A stretch of DNA of 64,000 bases. Source: Bauldia sp. (GTDB lineage: Bacteria; Pseudomonadota; Alphaproteobacteria; Rhizobiales; Kaistiaceae). The DNA lies in contig JBBCGQ010000001.1 of the NCBI GenBank assembly GCA_037200845.1, positions 1,798,001 through 1,862,000 of the forward strand. The letters run 5' to 3'. Positions 20,679 to 28,794 of this stretch are shown here, in pieces; within the stretch, counting starts at the first letter, position 1, and each line of letters opens with the position of its first letter. Under the pieces are notes generated by a model. The model was not told the origin of the DNA. It searched no databases and saw only the letters and a program-made list of their open reading frames with translations. Both the position numbers and the translations under genes were made by a program.

Positions 20679-21413
20679 TTGGCATTGGACGTAACCCACG
20701 GCGGCGCGGTTCTGGCGGGACTGGTCTCGTTCCTGTCGCCGTGCGTCTTGCCGCTCGTGCCGCCGTATCTCTGCTACATGGCCGGCGTCTCGCTCGACCA
20801 GTTGACCACCGACGGCGAGGACCGTGTCGCGCGGCGCACCGTGATGCTGTCGGCGCTGGCGTTTGTGCTGGGCTTCGCCACGATCTTCGTTTCGTTGGGC
20901 GCCGCGGCTTCCGCCATCGGGCAACTGGTGCGCACGCATCTCGATGTGCTGTCGGTGCTGGGCGGCGTCATCATCATCGTCATGGGGCTGCATTTCCTTG
21001 GCGTCTTCCGCATCCCGCTGCTGCTGCGGCAGGTGCGCGTCGAGCGGGCACATCCGGCCGGGCCGGTCGGCTCCTACGTCATGGGGCTGGCGTTCGCCTT
21101 CGGCTGGACGCCGTGCATCGGGCCGGTGCTGGCCGCGATCCTTGCCGTCGCAGGGACAGAGGCGACGGTGACCCGTGGGGCCGGGCTGCTCGCCGCCTAT
21201 TCGCTGGGGCTCGGGATTCCGTTCCTGATCGCGGCGCTGTTTGCCGCCCCGTTCATGGGCTTCATGCGGCGGTTCCGCGCGCACCTCGGCACGGTCGAGA
21301 AGGTGATGGGCGGGCTGCTGGTCGTCACGGGCGTGCTGTTCATCACCGGCAACCTGTCGGCGTTCTCGTACTGGCTGCTGGCGACCTTCCCGGTTCTGGG
21401 CACCATCGGTTAA
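20679..21413 (+). CDS. ccdA: Cytochrome c biogenesis protein CcdA
   Basis: 244 residues, six hydrophobic segments. CcdA passes electrons from cytosolic thioredoxin across the membrane to periplasmic thiol proteins. The two redox cysteines sit in SFLSPCVLPLVPPY (C22) and FGWTPCIGP (C146), pseudo-symmetric as expected. No ATG exists near the N-terminus; TTG 20679 (or TTG 20685) is the likely start after a GCGGA. The thioredoxin-like partner is not in the immediate vicinity. Confidence 0.92.
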   Translation: MALDVTHGGAVLAGLVSFLSPCVLPLVPPYLCYMAGVSLDQLTTDGEDRVARRTVMLSALAFVLGFATIFVSLGAAASAIGQLVRTHLDVLSVLGGVIIIVMGLHFLGVFRIPLLLRQVRVERAHPAGPVGSYVMGLAFAFGWTPCIGPVLAAILAVAGTEATVTRGAGLLAAYSLGLGIPFLIAALFAAPFMGFMRRFRAHLGTVEKVMGGLLVVTGVLFITGNLSAFSYWLLATFPVLGTIG

Positions 21414-21492
21414 CCCACGGCGACCGGGACTCGGGCATAATTCGGCCATACGCGGAGCGCGGGTGGCGCGCCGTTCGGGCCACGAGGAAATC

Positions 21493-22854
21493 ATGGCGAA
21501 GCGAAGCTGCCTGGCGATCGTTCTGGCTGCCGGCGAAGGCACGCGGATGAAATCCGCGACGCCGAAGGTGCTGCACCATGTCGGCGGGCTGCCGATGCTT
21601 GGGCACGTGCTGCGCGCGGTCGCCGCCGGCGGCGCAACCGAGACGGCGGTGGTGGTCGGACCCGCCGCCGATGCAGTGACCGCGTTCGTGACGAAGATGG
21701 CGCCTGGCGCGACGACGCACGTACAGGCCGAGCGGCTGGGCACGGCGCATGCGGTGCTTGCCGCGGCGCCCGCGATCCGCGAGGGCGCCGACGATGTGCT
21801 CGTCGTCTACGGCGACACGCCGATGATCAACGGCGCCATGCTGGCGCGCGTGCGCAAGGGCCTGTCGGCGGGCTCCGACATCGTGCTGCTCGGTTTCCGG
21901 CCGAGCGATCCGACCGGCTACGGCCGCCTGCTCGAGGAGAAGGGCCGCGTCGTCGCGATCCGCGAGGAGAAGGACGCGAGCGCGGAGGAGCGCAAGGTCG
22001 GCTTCGTCTGGTCGGGCATCATGGGCTTCCGCGGCGACGGGCTGCTGCCGATGCTGAAGAAGATCGGCAACGCCAACGCCAAGGGCGAATATTACCTCAC
22101 CGACGCGGTGGCGCTTGCCAACAAGGCGGGGAAGAAGGTGACCGCGCTGGAGGTCGATGCCGACTCCGTCACCGGCGTTAATGATCGCCAGCAACTGTCG
22201 CACGCCGAGGGCCTGTTCCAGAAAGTGATGCGCGAGGACGCCATGGCCGGCGGCGTCACCATGAAGGCGCCGTCAACGGTCTGGTTCAGCTACGACACCA
22301 GGCTCGGCCGCGACGTCACCATCGAGCCGAACGTGTTCTTCGGCCCCGGCGTCACCGTCGGCGACAACGTGACGATCCGCGCCAACTCGCACATCGAGGG
22401 CGCCACCATCGGCGCCGGCGCGATCATCGGGCCGTTCGCGCGGCTGCGGCCGGGCGCGGATATCGGCGCCGACGTACACGTCGGCAACTTCGTCGAGGTG
22501 AAGAACGCGACGCTCGGCGAGGGCGCCAAGGCCAATCATCTCACCTACATCGGCGACGCCGACGTGGGCGCGAAGACCAACGTCGGCGCCGGCACGATCA
22601 CGGCGAACTACGACGGCCACGACAAGTACCGCACCGTCATCGGCAAGGGCGTGTCGATCGGCTCGAACTCGGTGCTGGTTGCGCCGGTGACCGTCGGCGA
22701 CGGCGCCAACGTCGCGGCCGGCAGCGTCATCGTCCACGACGTGCCGGCGGATGCGCTCGCCGTGGCGCGCGGGCGGCAGGAGGACAAGCCGGGCTGGGCG
22801 AGGAAATTTCGCGAGCGGAAGCTGGCAGAGAAGGCGGCGCGGAAGAAGCCGTAA
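21493..22854 (+). CDS. glmU: Bifunctional GlmU (N-acetyltransferase / uridylyltransferase)
   Basis: 453 residues. The N-terminal pyrophosphorylase domain has LAAGEGTRMKSATPKVLH; the C-terminal left-handed beta-helix has hexapeptide repeats (VTIEPNVFFGPGVTVGDN and following) and the acetyltransferase segment with NVGAGTITANYDG. It turns glucosamine-1-P into UDP-GlcNAc for peptidoglycan and LPS. GAGGA six bases before ATG 21493 chooses this start over an in-frame ATG-like start at 21463. The tail is rich in Arg/Lys/Ala. glmS follows after a repeat element. Confidence 0.97.
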   Translation: MAKRSCLAIVLAAGEGTRMKSATPKVLHHVGGLPMLGHVLRAVAAGGATETAVVVGPAADAVTAFVTKMAPGATTHVQAERLGTAHAVLAAAPAIREGADDVLVVYGDTPMINGAMLARVRKGLSAGSDIVLLGFRPSDPTGYGRLLEEKGRVVAIREEKDASAEERKVGFVWSGIMGFRGDGLLPMLKKIGNANAKGEYYLTDAVALANKAGKKVTALEVDADSVTGVNDRQQLSHAEGLFQKVMREDAMAGGVTMKAPSTVWFSYDTRLGRDVTIEPNVFFGPGVTVGDNVTIRANSHIEGATIGAGAIIGPFARLRPGADIGADVHVGNFVEVKNATLGEGAKANHLTYIGDADVGAKTNVGAGTITANYDGHDKYRTVIGKGVSIGSNSVLVAPVTVGDGANVAAGSVIVHDVPADALAVARGRQEDKPGWARKFRERKLAEKAARKKP

Positions 22855-22860
22855 GGCTGC

Positions 22861-23035
22861 TCCCCCTCACCCTTTTCGCCTAGTTCGTTTCGCTCTCAAG
22901 GCGCAAAGCCCTCTCCCACAAGGGGAGAGGGGGGACTAACGCGCGGTGGAGCTTGTTTACCCCCCTCCCCCTGTGGGAGAGGACTTCGACTCTTGTGAGC
23001 GCAGCGAACTAGAGGCGAAGGGTGAGAGGGCACTG
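22861..23035. repeat. Long inverted repeat between glmU and glmS
   Basis: Two facing arms of about 70 bases: CCCTCACCCTTTTCGCCTAG at the left and CTAGAGGCGAAGGGTGAGAGG at the right, with the inner CTCTCCCAC/GTGGGAGAG pair. It is the clearest example of the family also at 12170, 16255, 27880 and 34124. Confidence 0.75.
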
Positions 23036-23131
23036 TTCGCGTATCAACCACGTCACATGAATTGACTTTCCGCGGCCCGGTCACCCGCGCTAAATCCCTG
23101 CAACCAAAGGGATTCGGGAGCCACTCCTAAG

Positions 23132-24958
23132 ATGTGCGGGATTGTCGGCATCCTCGGCCAGACGCCGGTGGCGCCGCTTCTGGTCGATGCGCTGAAGCGA
23201 CTGGAATATCGCGGCTACGACTCCGCCGGCGTTGCCACGCTGGAAGGCGGGCATCTGACGCGCCGCCGCGCCGAGGGCAAGCTCAAGAACCTCGAAGCCA
23301 AGCTGGAGAAGTCGCCGCTCGGCGGTCACTCCGGCATCGGCCACACCCGCTGGGCGACGCACGGCGCGCCGACCGAGCGCAATGCCCATCCGCACGCGAC
23401 CAAGCGGCTGGCGCTGGTCCACAACGGCATCATCGAAAACTTCCGCGAACTAAAGGACGAGCTGATCGCGTCAGGCGTCCGCTTCGACACCGACACCGAC
23501 ACCGAGGTCGTGGCGCAACTGATCGAACGCAAGATGGGCGAGGGCCTCGCGCCGCGCGATGCGGTCGAGGCGGTGCTGCGCCGGCTTACCGGCGCGTTCT
23601 CGCTGGCGATCATTTTCGAGGGCGAGGATAATCTGATGATCGGCGCCCGGCGTGGCGCGCCGCTCGCCATCGGCCACGGCCACGGCGAGATGTTCTTCGG
23701 CTCCGATGCCGTCGCGCTGGCGCCGTTCACGGATCGCGTCACGTATCTGGAAGACGGCGACTGGGCGGTGCTGACCCGCGCCGGCGCCACGATCTACGAC
23801 GAGAACAATGCCGTGGTGGAGCGGCCGCTGGTCCACACCGTCGCTTCGAGCCTGATGGTCGACCGCGGCAACTATCGCCACTTCATGGCGAAGGAAATCC
23901 ACGAGCAGCCGGAAGTCGTCGGCCACACGCTGGCGCACTACCTCGATTTTGCCAACGGCAAGACGGCGCTGCCCAAGGATTTCGCCATCGATTTCGCGGC
24001 GCTGGATCGCCTGTCGATCACCGCCTGCGGCACGGCCTTCTACGCCGGCCTCGTCGCCAAGTACTGGTTCGAGCGCTTCGCACGCCTGCCGGTCGACATC
24101 GATATCGCGTCGGAGTTCCGCTACCGCGAGCAGCCGTTGCCGGCGAAGGGCCTGTCCATCGTCGTGTCGCAGTCGGGCGAGACCGCCGACACGCTCGCCT
24201 CGCTGCGCTATGCCAAGTCGCAGGGCCAGAAGGTCGCCGCGATTGTCAACGTGCAGGGCTCGACCATCGCGCGCGAGGCCGACTTCGTGCTGCCGACGCT
24301 TGCCGGGCCGGAAGTCGGCGTCGCCTCGACCAAGGCGTTCACCTCGCAGCTTTCCGTGCTGGCTTCACTGGCGGTAGCCGCCGGGCGGCAGCGCGGGCAC
24401 CTTTCGGCGACCGACGAGGCGAACCTCGTCCGCGCGCTGTCCGAGGCGCCGCGGCTGATGAGCGAAGCGCTGCGGCTGGAGCCCAAGATCGAGGCGCTGG
24501 CGCGCGACCTCGCCCACGCCAGCGACGTGCTCTACCTCGGCCGCGGCACGAGCTACCCGATCGCCATGGAAGGCGCGCTGAAGCTCAAGGAGATTTCGTA
24601 CATCCATGCCGAGGGTTACGCCGCCGGCGAATTGAAACACGGGCCGATCGCGCTGATCGACGAGGAGATGCCGGTCGTGGTCATCGCGCCCTACGACCAC
24701 ATCTTCGAGAAGACCGTGTCGAACATGCAGGAGGTCGCGGCGCGCGGCGGCAAGATCATTCTGGTCACCGACGCCAAGGGTGCCGAAGCCGCCTCGATCA
24801 AGGCGATGACGACGATCATCCTGCCCGAGATGCCGGCGACCATCACGCCGCTGGTCTATGCCATCCCGGTGCAGTTGCTCGCGTATCATGCTGCCGTTTT
24901 TCTGGGCACAGACGTTGACCAGCCGCGAAACCTCGCCAAATCCGTCACTGTGGAGTGA
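23132..24958 (+). CDS. glmS: Glutamine-fructose-6-phosphate aminotransferase
   Basis: 608 residues. Makes glucosamine-6-phosphate from fructose-6-P and glutamine, the entry step of UDP-GlcNAc synthesis. The glutaminase nucleophile is the Cys after the initiator Met (MCGIVGILG); EYRGYDSAGVA and HTRWATHG belong to the same domain. Two SIS isomerase domains follow (ITACGTAFYAGLVA, SQSGETADTLASLR, LGRGTSYPIAMEGALKLKE) and the protein ends with the invariant AKSVTVE. No ribozyme leader is seen. Confidence 0.98.
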   Translation: MCGIVGILGQTPVAPLLVDALKRLEYRGYDSAGVATLEGGHLTRRRAEGKLKNLEAKLEKSPLGGHSGIGHTRWATHGAPTERNAHPHATKRLALVHNGIIENFRELKDELIASGVRFDTDTDTEVVAQLIERKMGEGLAPRDAVEAVLRRLTGAFSLAIIFEGEDNLMIGARRGAPLAIGHGHGEMFFGSDAVALAPFTDRVTYLEDGDWAVLTRAGATIYDENNAVVERPLVHTVASSLMVDRGNYRHFMAKEIHEQPEVVGHTLAHYLDFANGKTALPKDFAIDFAALDRLSITACGTAFYAGLVAKYWFERFARLPVDIDIASEFRYREQPLPAKGLSIVVSQSGETADTLASLRYAKSQGQKVAAIVNVQGSTIAREADFVLPTLAGPEVGVASTKAFTSQLSVLASLAVAAGRQRGHLSATDEANLVRALSEAPRLMSEALRLEPKIEALARDLAHASDVLYLGRGTSYPIAMEGALKLKEISYIHAEGYAAGELKHGPIALIDEEMPVVVIAPYDHIFEKTVSNMQEVAARGGKIILVTDAKGAEAASIKAMTTIILPEMPATITPLVYAIPVQLLAYHAAVFLGTDVDQPRNLAKSVTVE

Positions 24959-25029
24959 ACGGGTCGCTTGAGGCCGCGTTCTCTGGCAAGATTTGAGTCG
25001 GGGGGCCCCGTTAGGGCACGTTGACGGTA

Positions 25030-25767
25030 ATGGAACCGACTGAAGATTCATCCGGCGATCCGGCGCTGTTGCCGCCGGACCCGGAGCCTCCGCGCCGCAA
25101 GCGCTCGCGCACCATGATGCGCCTGCAAGGCTATTTCCTGGCCGGGCTGGTGATCGCCGCGCCGCTGGTGCTGACCATCACCATTTCGTGGTGGTTCGTG
25201 CAGTGGATCGACAACCTCGTCGATCCGTTCATCCCGCCGTTCTCGCGGCCGGACAGCTACCTGCGCTTCTCGATCCCCGGCTTCGGCCTGATCGTCGCCA
25301 TCGTCTTCATCACGCTGCTGGGATTCCTGGCCCGCAACTATCTCGGCAACCGCATGGTGCTCTACGGCGAGAGCATGCTCGGCCGCATGCCGATCGTGCG
25401 CGGACTCTACCGCGGGCTAAAGCAGATATTCGAGACGGTGATCTCGACGCGCGCCAAGGCGTTCCAGACCGTCGGCCTGATCGAATATCCGCGCAAGGGC
25501 ACCTGGGCCGTGGTGTTCATCGCCGGCGACGCCAAGGGCGAGGTCGAGCATTACCTCAACGACACGGTCGCGGTCTTCCTGCCGACGACGCCGAACCCGA
25601 CCTCGGGCTTTCTGCTGTTCGTCAAGCGGAGCGAATTGACGATCCTCGACATGAGCCTCGAGGACGCGGCGAAGCTGGTCATCTCCGGCGGCCTCGTCAC
25701 GCCCGAGTTCAAGCCGCCGTCGGCGAAGCCGCGGCCGGTGAAGCCTAACCCGCCCGCAGCAGCCTGA
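25030..25767 (+). CDS. DUF502 inner-membrane protein
   Basis: 245 residues. Two hydrophobic segments (GYFLAGLVIAAPLVLTITIS and FGLIVAIVFITLLGFLA) and the DUF502 pattern GRMPIVRGLYRGLKQIFETV, then a beta-rich cytosolic/periplasmic half with PTTPNPTSGFLLFV. The N-terminal 25 residues and the C-terminus are proline-rich. In Hyphomicrobiales it typically lies between glmS and recG, as here. The 3' end overlaps the end of convergent recG by 23 bases. A TTG at 25021 is an alternative start. Confidence 0.88.
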   Translation: MEPTEDSSGDPALLPPDPEPPRRKRSRTMMRLQGYFLAGLVIAAPLVLTITISWWFVQWIDNLVDPFIPPFSRPDSYLRFSIPGFGLIVAIVFITLLGFLARNYLGNRMVLYGESMLGRMPIVRGLYRGLKQIFETVISTRAKAFQTVGLIEYPRKGTWAVVFIAGDAKGEVEHYLNDTVAVFLPTTPNPTSGFLLFVKRSELTILDMSLEDAAKLVISGGLVTPEFKPPSAKPRPVKPNPPAAA

Positions 25768-27850
25768 TCGCGTCGTCGCGCCCGAAGATATAGAGCAGGT
25801 AGACCAGCGCCGCGCCGCGCTTGGTCCTGAGGCCCGGGTCGGTCTCGACGATCAGCCGCGCATCGTCGCGCGCGATCTCCATCAGGTCGCCGTGGCGCTC
25901 GATGTTGGCGATGCGGAAGCCGGGCAGGCCGGACTGGCGGGTGCCGAGAATCTCGCCGCCGCCGCGCAGCCGCAGGTCCTCCTCGGCGATGCGGAAGCCG
26001 TCCTCGGTCTCGCGCATGATCGACAGGCGCTCGCGCGCGACTTGGCCGAGCGGCGCCTTGTAGAGCAGCAGGCAGACCGAGGCGCCGGCGCCGCGCCCGA
26101 CGCGGCCGCGAAGCTGGTGAAGCTGGGCGAGGCCGAAGCGCTCGGCGTGCTCGATGACCATGATCGTGGCGTCCGGAACGTCGACGCCGACCTCGATCAC
26201 GGTGGTCGCGACCAGCACGCGGATGTCGCCGGCGATGAATCTTGCCATGACCTTGTCGCGCTCCGGCGGTTTCATGCGGCCGTGCACGAGGCCAACGACC
26301 GGGCCGAGTTCTTCGGCGAGCATCGCGTAGCGTTCTTCGGCGGCGGCAACGTCGAGCAGCTCGGACTCCTCTACCAGCGGGCACACCCAGTAGGCCTTGG
26401 CTCCCTCCGCGATTTGCGCGCGGATGCGGTCGACGACCTCGCCGAGGCGGTCGAGCGGCACGGTACGCGTGTCGATCGGCTTGCGGCCGGCGGGCTTCTC
26501 GGTCAGCCGCGATACGTCCATGTCGCCGTAGTAGGTGAGCACCAGCGTGCGCGGGATCGGCGTCGCGGTCATCACCAGCACATCGGTGGCGCCGCCCTTG
26601 GCGGTGAGGGCGAGGCGCTGGTGGACGCCGAAACGATGCTGCTCGTCGACCACGACCAGCGCGAGGTCGCGAAACGCGACGCCGGCCTGGAACAGCGCGT
26701 GCGTGCCGAGCAGCAGGTCGACCGAGCCGTCGGCGAGGCCGGCGATGATGTCGTCGCGATCCTTGCCACGCTCGCGCCCGGTGAGCACCGCGATCCGGAT
26801 GCCGGCCGCATCGGCGAGCGGCTGGATGGTGCGGGCGTGCTGGCGCACCAGCAGCTCGGTCGGCGCCATGATCGCGGCCTGGCCGCCGGCCTCGATGACG
26901 GCGGCAGCAGCGAGCAGCGCCACCACCGTCTTACCAGAGCCGACGTCGCCCTGCAGCAGGCGCGACATGCGCTCCGGCTTGGCGAGGTCGGCAGCGATTT
27001 CGGCGACCGCCTGCTGCTGCGAATTGGTGAGGGTGAAGGGCAGGGCGGCCAGCACCTTCGCCCGCAACGCGCCGTCGCCCTCGCGTGCCTTGCCGGTAGT
27101 CCGGCGCTGGTTTTCGCGGAGCAGCGCCAGCGCGAGCTGCGACGCCAGCATCTCGTCGTAGGCAAGGCGCGCGATGTAGGGCGCGTCCTCCGTGAATTCC
27201 GCCGCCGACTCCGGATGGTGGGCGCGGATCAATGACGCCACGAACGGCGGCCAGTTGCGCTCGCTGACCAGCGCCGCATCGAGCCACTCGGGCAGCTCGG
27301 GCAACTTGGCGATGGCGTCGGCGACGGCCTTGGCGAAGGTCTTGCGCGATAGGCCGGCGGTCATCGGGTAGACCGGCTCAATCAGCGGCAGCGACTCCAG
27401 GTCCTCGTCGCTGACGATGTGGTCCGGGTGGACCATCTGCGGCCGGCCGTTGAACCATTCGACCGTGCCGCTGACGGTGCGCGTCTCGCCGACCGGCAAC
27501 TGCTTCTCGAGGTAGTCGCCCTTGACGTGGAAGAAGACGAGGGGGATCTCGCCGGTGTCGTCGTGGGCGAAGACGCGATAGGGGACGCGGCGGTTGCCGG
27601 GCGGCGGCGGATTGTGCCGGTCGATCCGCACCCGCAGCGTCACCGTCTGCCCCTCAGCCGCCTTGGCGATGCCCGGCTGGTCGCTGCGGTCGATGACGCC
27701 GTAGGGCAGATGGAACAGGAGATCGACGACGCGCGCCTCCTCGCCCTCGGGCTGGCCGAGCAGGCGGCCGAGCGTCTCGGCGGTCTTCGGGCCGATACCG
27801 GTCAGCGTGCGGACGGAGGCGAACAGCGGGGAGAGGAGGGAGGGGCGCAT
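25745..27850 (-). CDS. recG: ATP-dependent DNA helicase RecG
   Basis: 701 residues. Drives branch migration and fork reversal. The N-terminal wedge (TGIGPKTAETLGRLLG; an OB fold near DRHNPPPPGNRRVPYR) is followed by helicase motifs: I GDVGSGKTVVALLAAA, II VVDEQHRFGV, III TATPIPRT, and VI QLRGRVGRG. The C-terminal TRG region is present (EILGTRQSGLPGFRIAN). It faces the glmS-DUF502 genes. Confidence 0.97.
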   Translation of the reverse strand: MRPSLLSPLFASVRTLTGIGPKTAETLGRLLGQPEGEEARVVDLLFHLPYGVIDRSDQPGIAKAAEGQTVTLRVRIDRHNPPPPGNRRVPYRVFAHDDTGEIPLVFFHVKGDYLEKQLPVGETRTVSGTVEWFNGRPQMVHPDHIVSDEDLESLPLIEPVYPMTAGLSRKTFAKAVADAIAKLPELPEWLDAALVSERNWPPFVASLIRAHHPESAAEFTEDAPYIARLAYDEMLASQLALALLRENQRRTTGKAREGDGALRAKVLAALPFTLTNSQQQAVAEIAADLAKPERMSRLLQGDVGSGKTVVALLAAAAVIEAGGQAAIMAPTELLVRQHARTIQPLADAAGIRIAVLTGRERGKDRDDIIAGLADGSVDLLLGTHALFQAGVAFRDLALVVVDEQHRFGVHQRLALTAKGGATDVLVMTATPIPRTLVLTYYGDMDVSRLTEKPAGRKPIDTRTVPLDRLGEVVDRIRAQIAEGAKAYWVCPLVEESELLDVAAAEERYAMLAEELGPVVGLVHGRMKPPERDKVMARFIAGDIRVLVATTVIEVGVDVPDATIMVIEHAERFGLAQLHQLRGRVGRGAGASVCLLLYKAPLGQVARERLSIMRETEDGFRIAEEDLRLRGGGEILGTRQSGLPGFRIANIERHGDLMEIARDDARLIVETDPGLRTKRGAALVYLLYIFGRDDAIRLLRAG

Positions 27851-27879
27851 GGCAAGCGTTTCATATCATGGCGTCGACG

Positions 27880-28090
27880 CCCCCTCACCCTGCGCGCCTA
27901 GTTCGCTTCGCTCTCAAGGGCGCGCAGCCCTCTCCCACAAGGGGAGAGGGGATCGAGTGCGGGACGTTGCAGCGAGAATCCGTCATAATAAGAAACGCCG
28001 GCCGTCCAGCGTATCGCCTCTCCCCTTGTGGGAGAGGTCGGTTTGCCCCAGCTTGCCCTTCGCAAGCTGGTTGGCAAACCGGGTGAGGGG
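27880..28090. repeat. Inverted intergenic repeats upstream of the DUF559 gene
   Basis: Arms of the CCCTCACCC...CTCTCCCACAAGGGGAGAGG family (27881-27950) and its inverse (28015-28090, CTCCCCTTGTGGGAGAGG...GGGTGAGGGGG). The last bases GGTGAGGGGG form the ribosome binding site of the gene starting at 28092. Confidence 0.7.
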
Positions 28091-28091
28091 G

Positions 28092-28439
28092 ATGCGCCAG
28101 AGAGTTAAACGCGGCAGGCGACAGTTTGCCCGCCATATGCGGAGCGACGCGACCGAAGCCGAGACACGGCTCTGGTTTCTGTTGCGGGACAATCGCTTCG
28201 GCATGAAATTCCGCCGGCAGGTGCCGGTCGGTACGGCAATCGTGGACTTCGTCTGCTTCGGTCAAAAGCTGGTCGTCGAAGTCGAGGGCAGCCAGCATCT
28301 CGACAACCCCGACGACCAACGCCGCGATGCCGACCTGAAGCGGCGCGGGTTTCGAGTCCTGCGCTTCTGGAACAACGACGTGCTCGCAGATGCCGACGCG
28401 GTGCTGGAAAGCATACGCCGCGCGACTATCAAGACCTGA
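28092..28439 (+). CDS. DUF559 endonuclease-like protein
   Basis: 115 residues of the DUF559 family, related to very-short-patch-repair nucleases of the PD-(D/E)XK fold. The expected catalytic set is visible: an N-terminal Glu in EAETRLWFLLRDNRF, Asp in AIVDFVCFGQKLVVEVEG, and E-V-E of the last motif, then GFRVLRFWNNDV. Members often lie near repeats or as single genes; the role is not known. Its ribosome binding site (GGTGAGGGGG) belongs to the adjoining intergenic repeat. Confidence 0.82.
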   Translation: MRQRVKRGRRQFARHMRSDATEAETRLWFLLRDNRFGMKFRRQVPVGTAIVDFVCFGQKLVVEVEGSQHLDNPDDQRRDADLKRRGFRVLRFWNNDVLADADAVLESIRRATIKT

Positions 28440-28503
28440 CAAAACCTCGCCGCATCGCTATATCTCCCCCCGCAGCGACGTGCCCGAATCCGGCCCGGCG
28501 CCA

Positions 28504-28794
28504 ATGGCGTATTGGGAAACGGCTAGCCGCATGGGCTTCGAGGATGCTGACACGGTGCGGCGCAGGCGGCTGGTATTCCGCGCCTGGCATCGCGGCATGC
28601 GCGAGGTCGATCTGCTGCTCGGGCGCTTTGCCGATGCGCGCGTTGGCGCGATGAGCGAGGCGAACCTTGCGGCGTTCGAGGCGTTGCTGGATCTGCCGGA
28701 TCCGGAGATCCTGTCGTGGATGACGGGCGAGGCGGAAGTGCCGGCGGAGCATGACTCGGGGTTCGTGCGGGAGCTGATTGCGTTTCATCGATGA
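28504..28794 (+). CDS. sdhE: Succinate dehydrogenase assembly factor 2
   Basis: About 96 residues. SdhE flavinylates the SdhA subunit. The family motif RGxxExD is present in HRGMREVDLLLGRFAD, followed by FEALLDLPDPEILSWMTGE, both diagnostic. Its TGA overlaps the mfd ATG (ATGA), so it is co-translated with mfd, an arrangement common in Hyphomicrobiales. The precise start is uncertain (ATG 28504, ATG 28531 or GTG 28480). Confidence 0.9.
   Translation: MAYWETASRMGFEDADTVRRRRLVFRAWHRGMREVDLLLGRFADARVGAMSEANLAAFEALLDLPDPEILSWMTGEAEVPAEHDSGFVRELIAFHR

Noticed and set aside
23036-23131. glmS ribozyme leader
   Set aside because: No ribozyme core sequence is visible, and the element is typical of Gram-positive bacteria.
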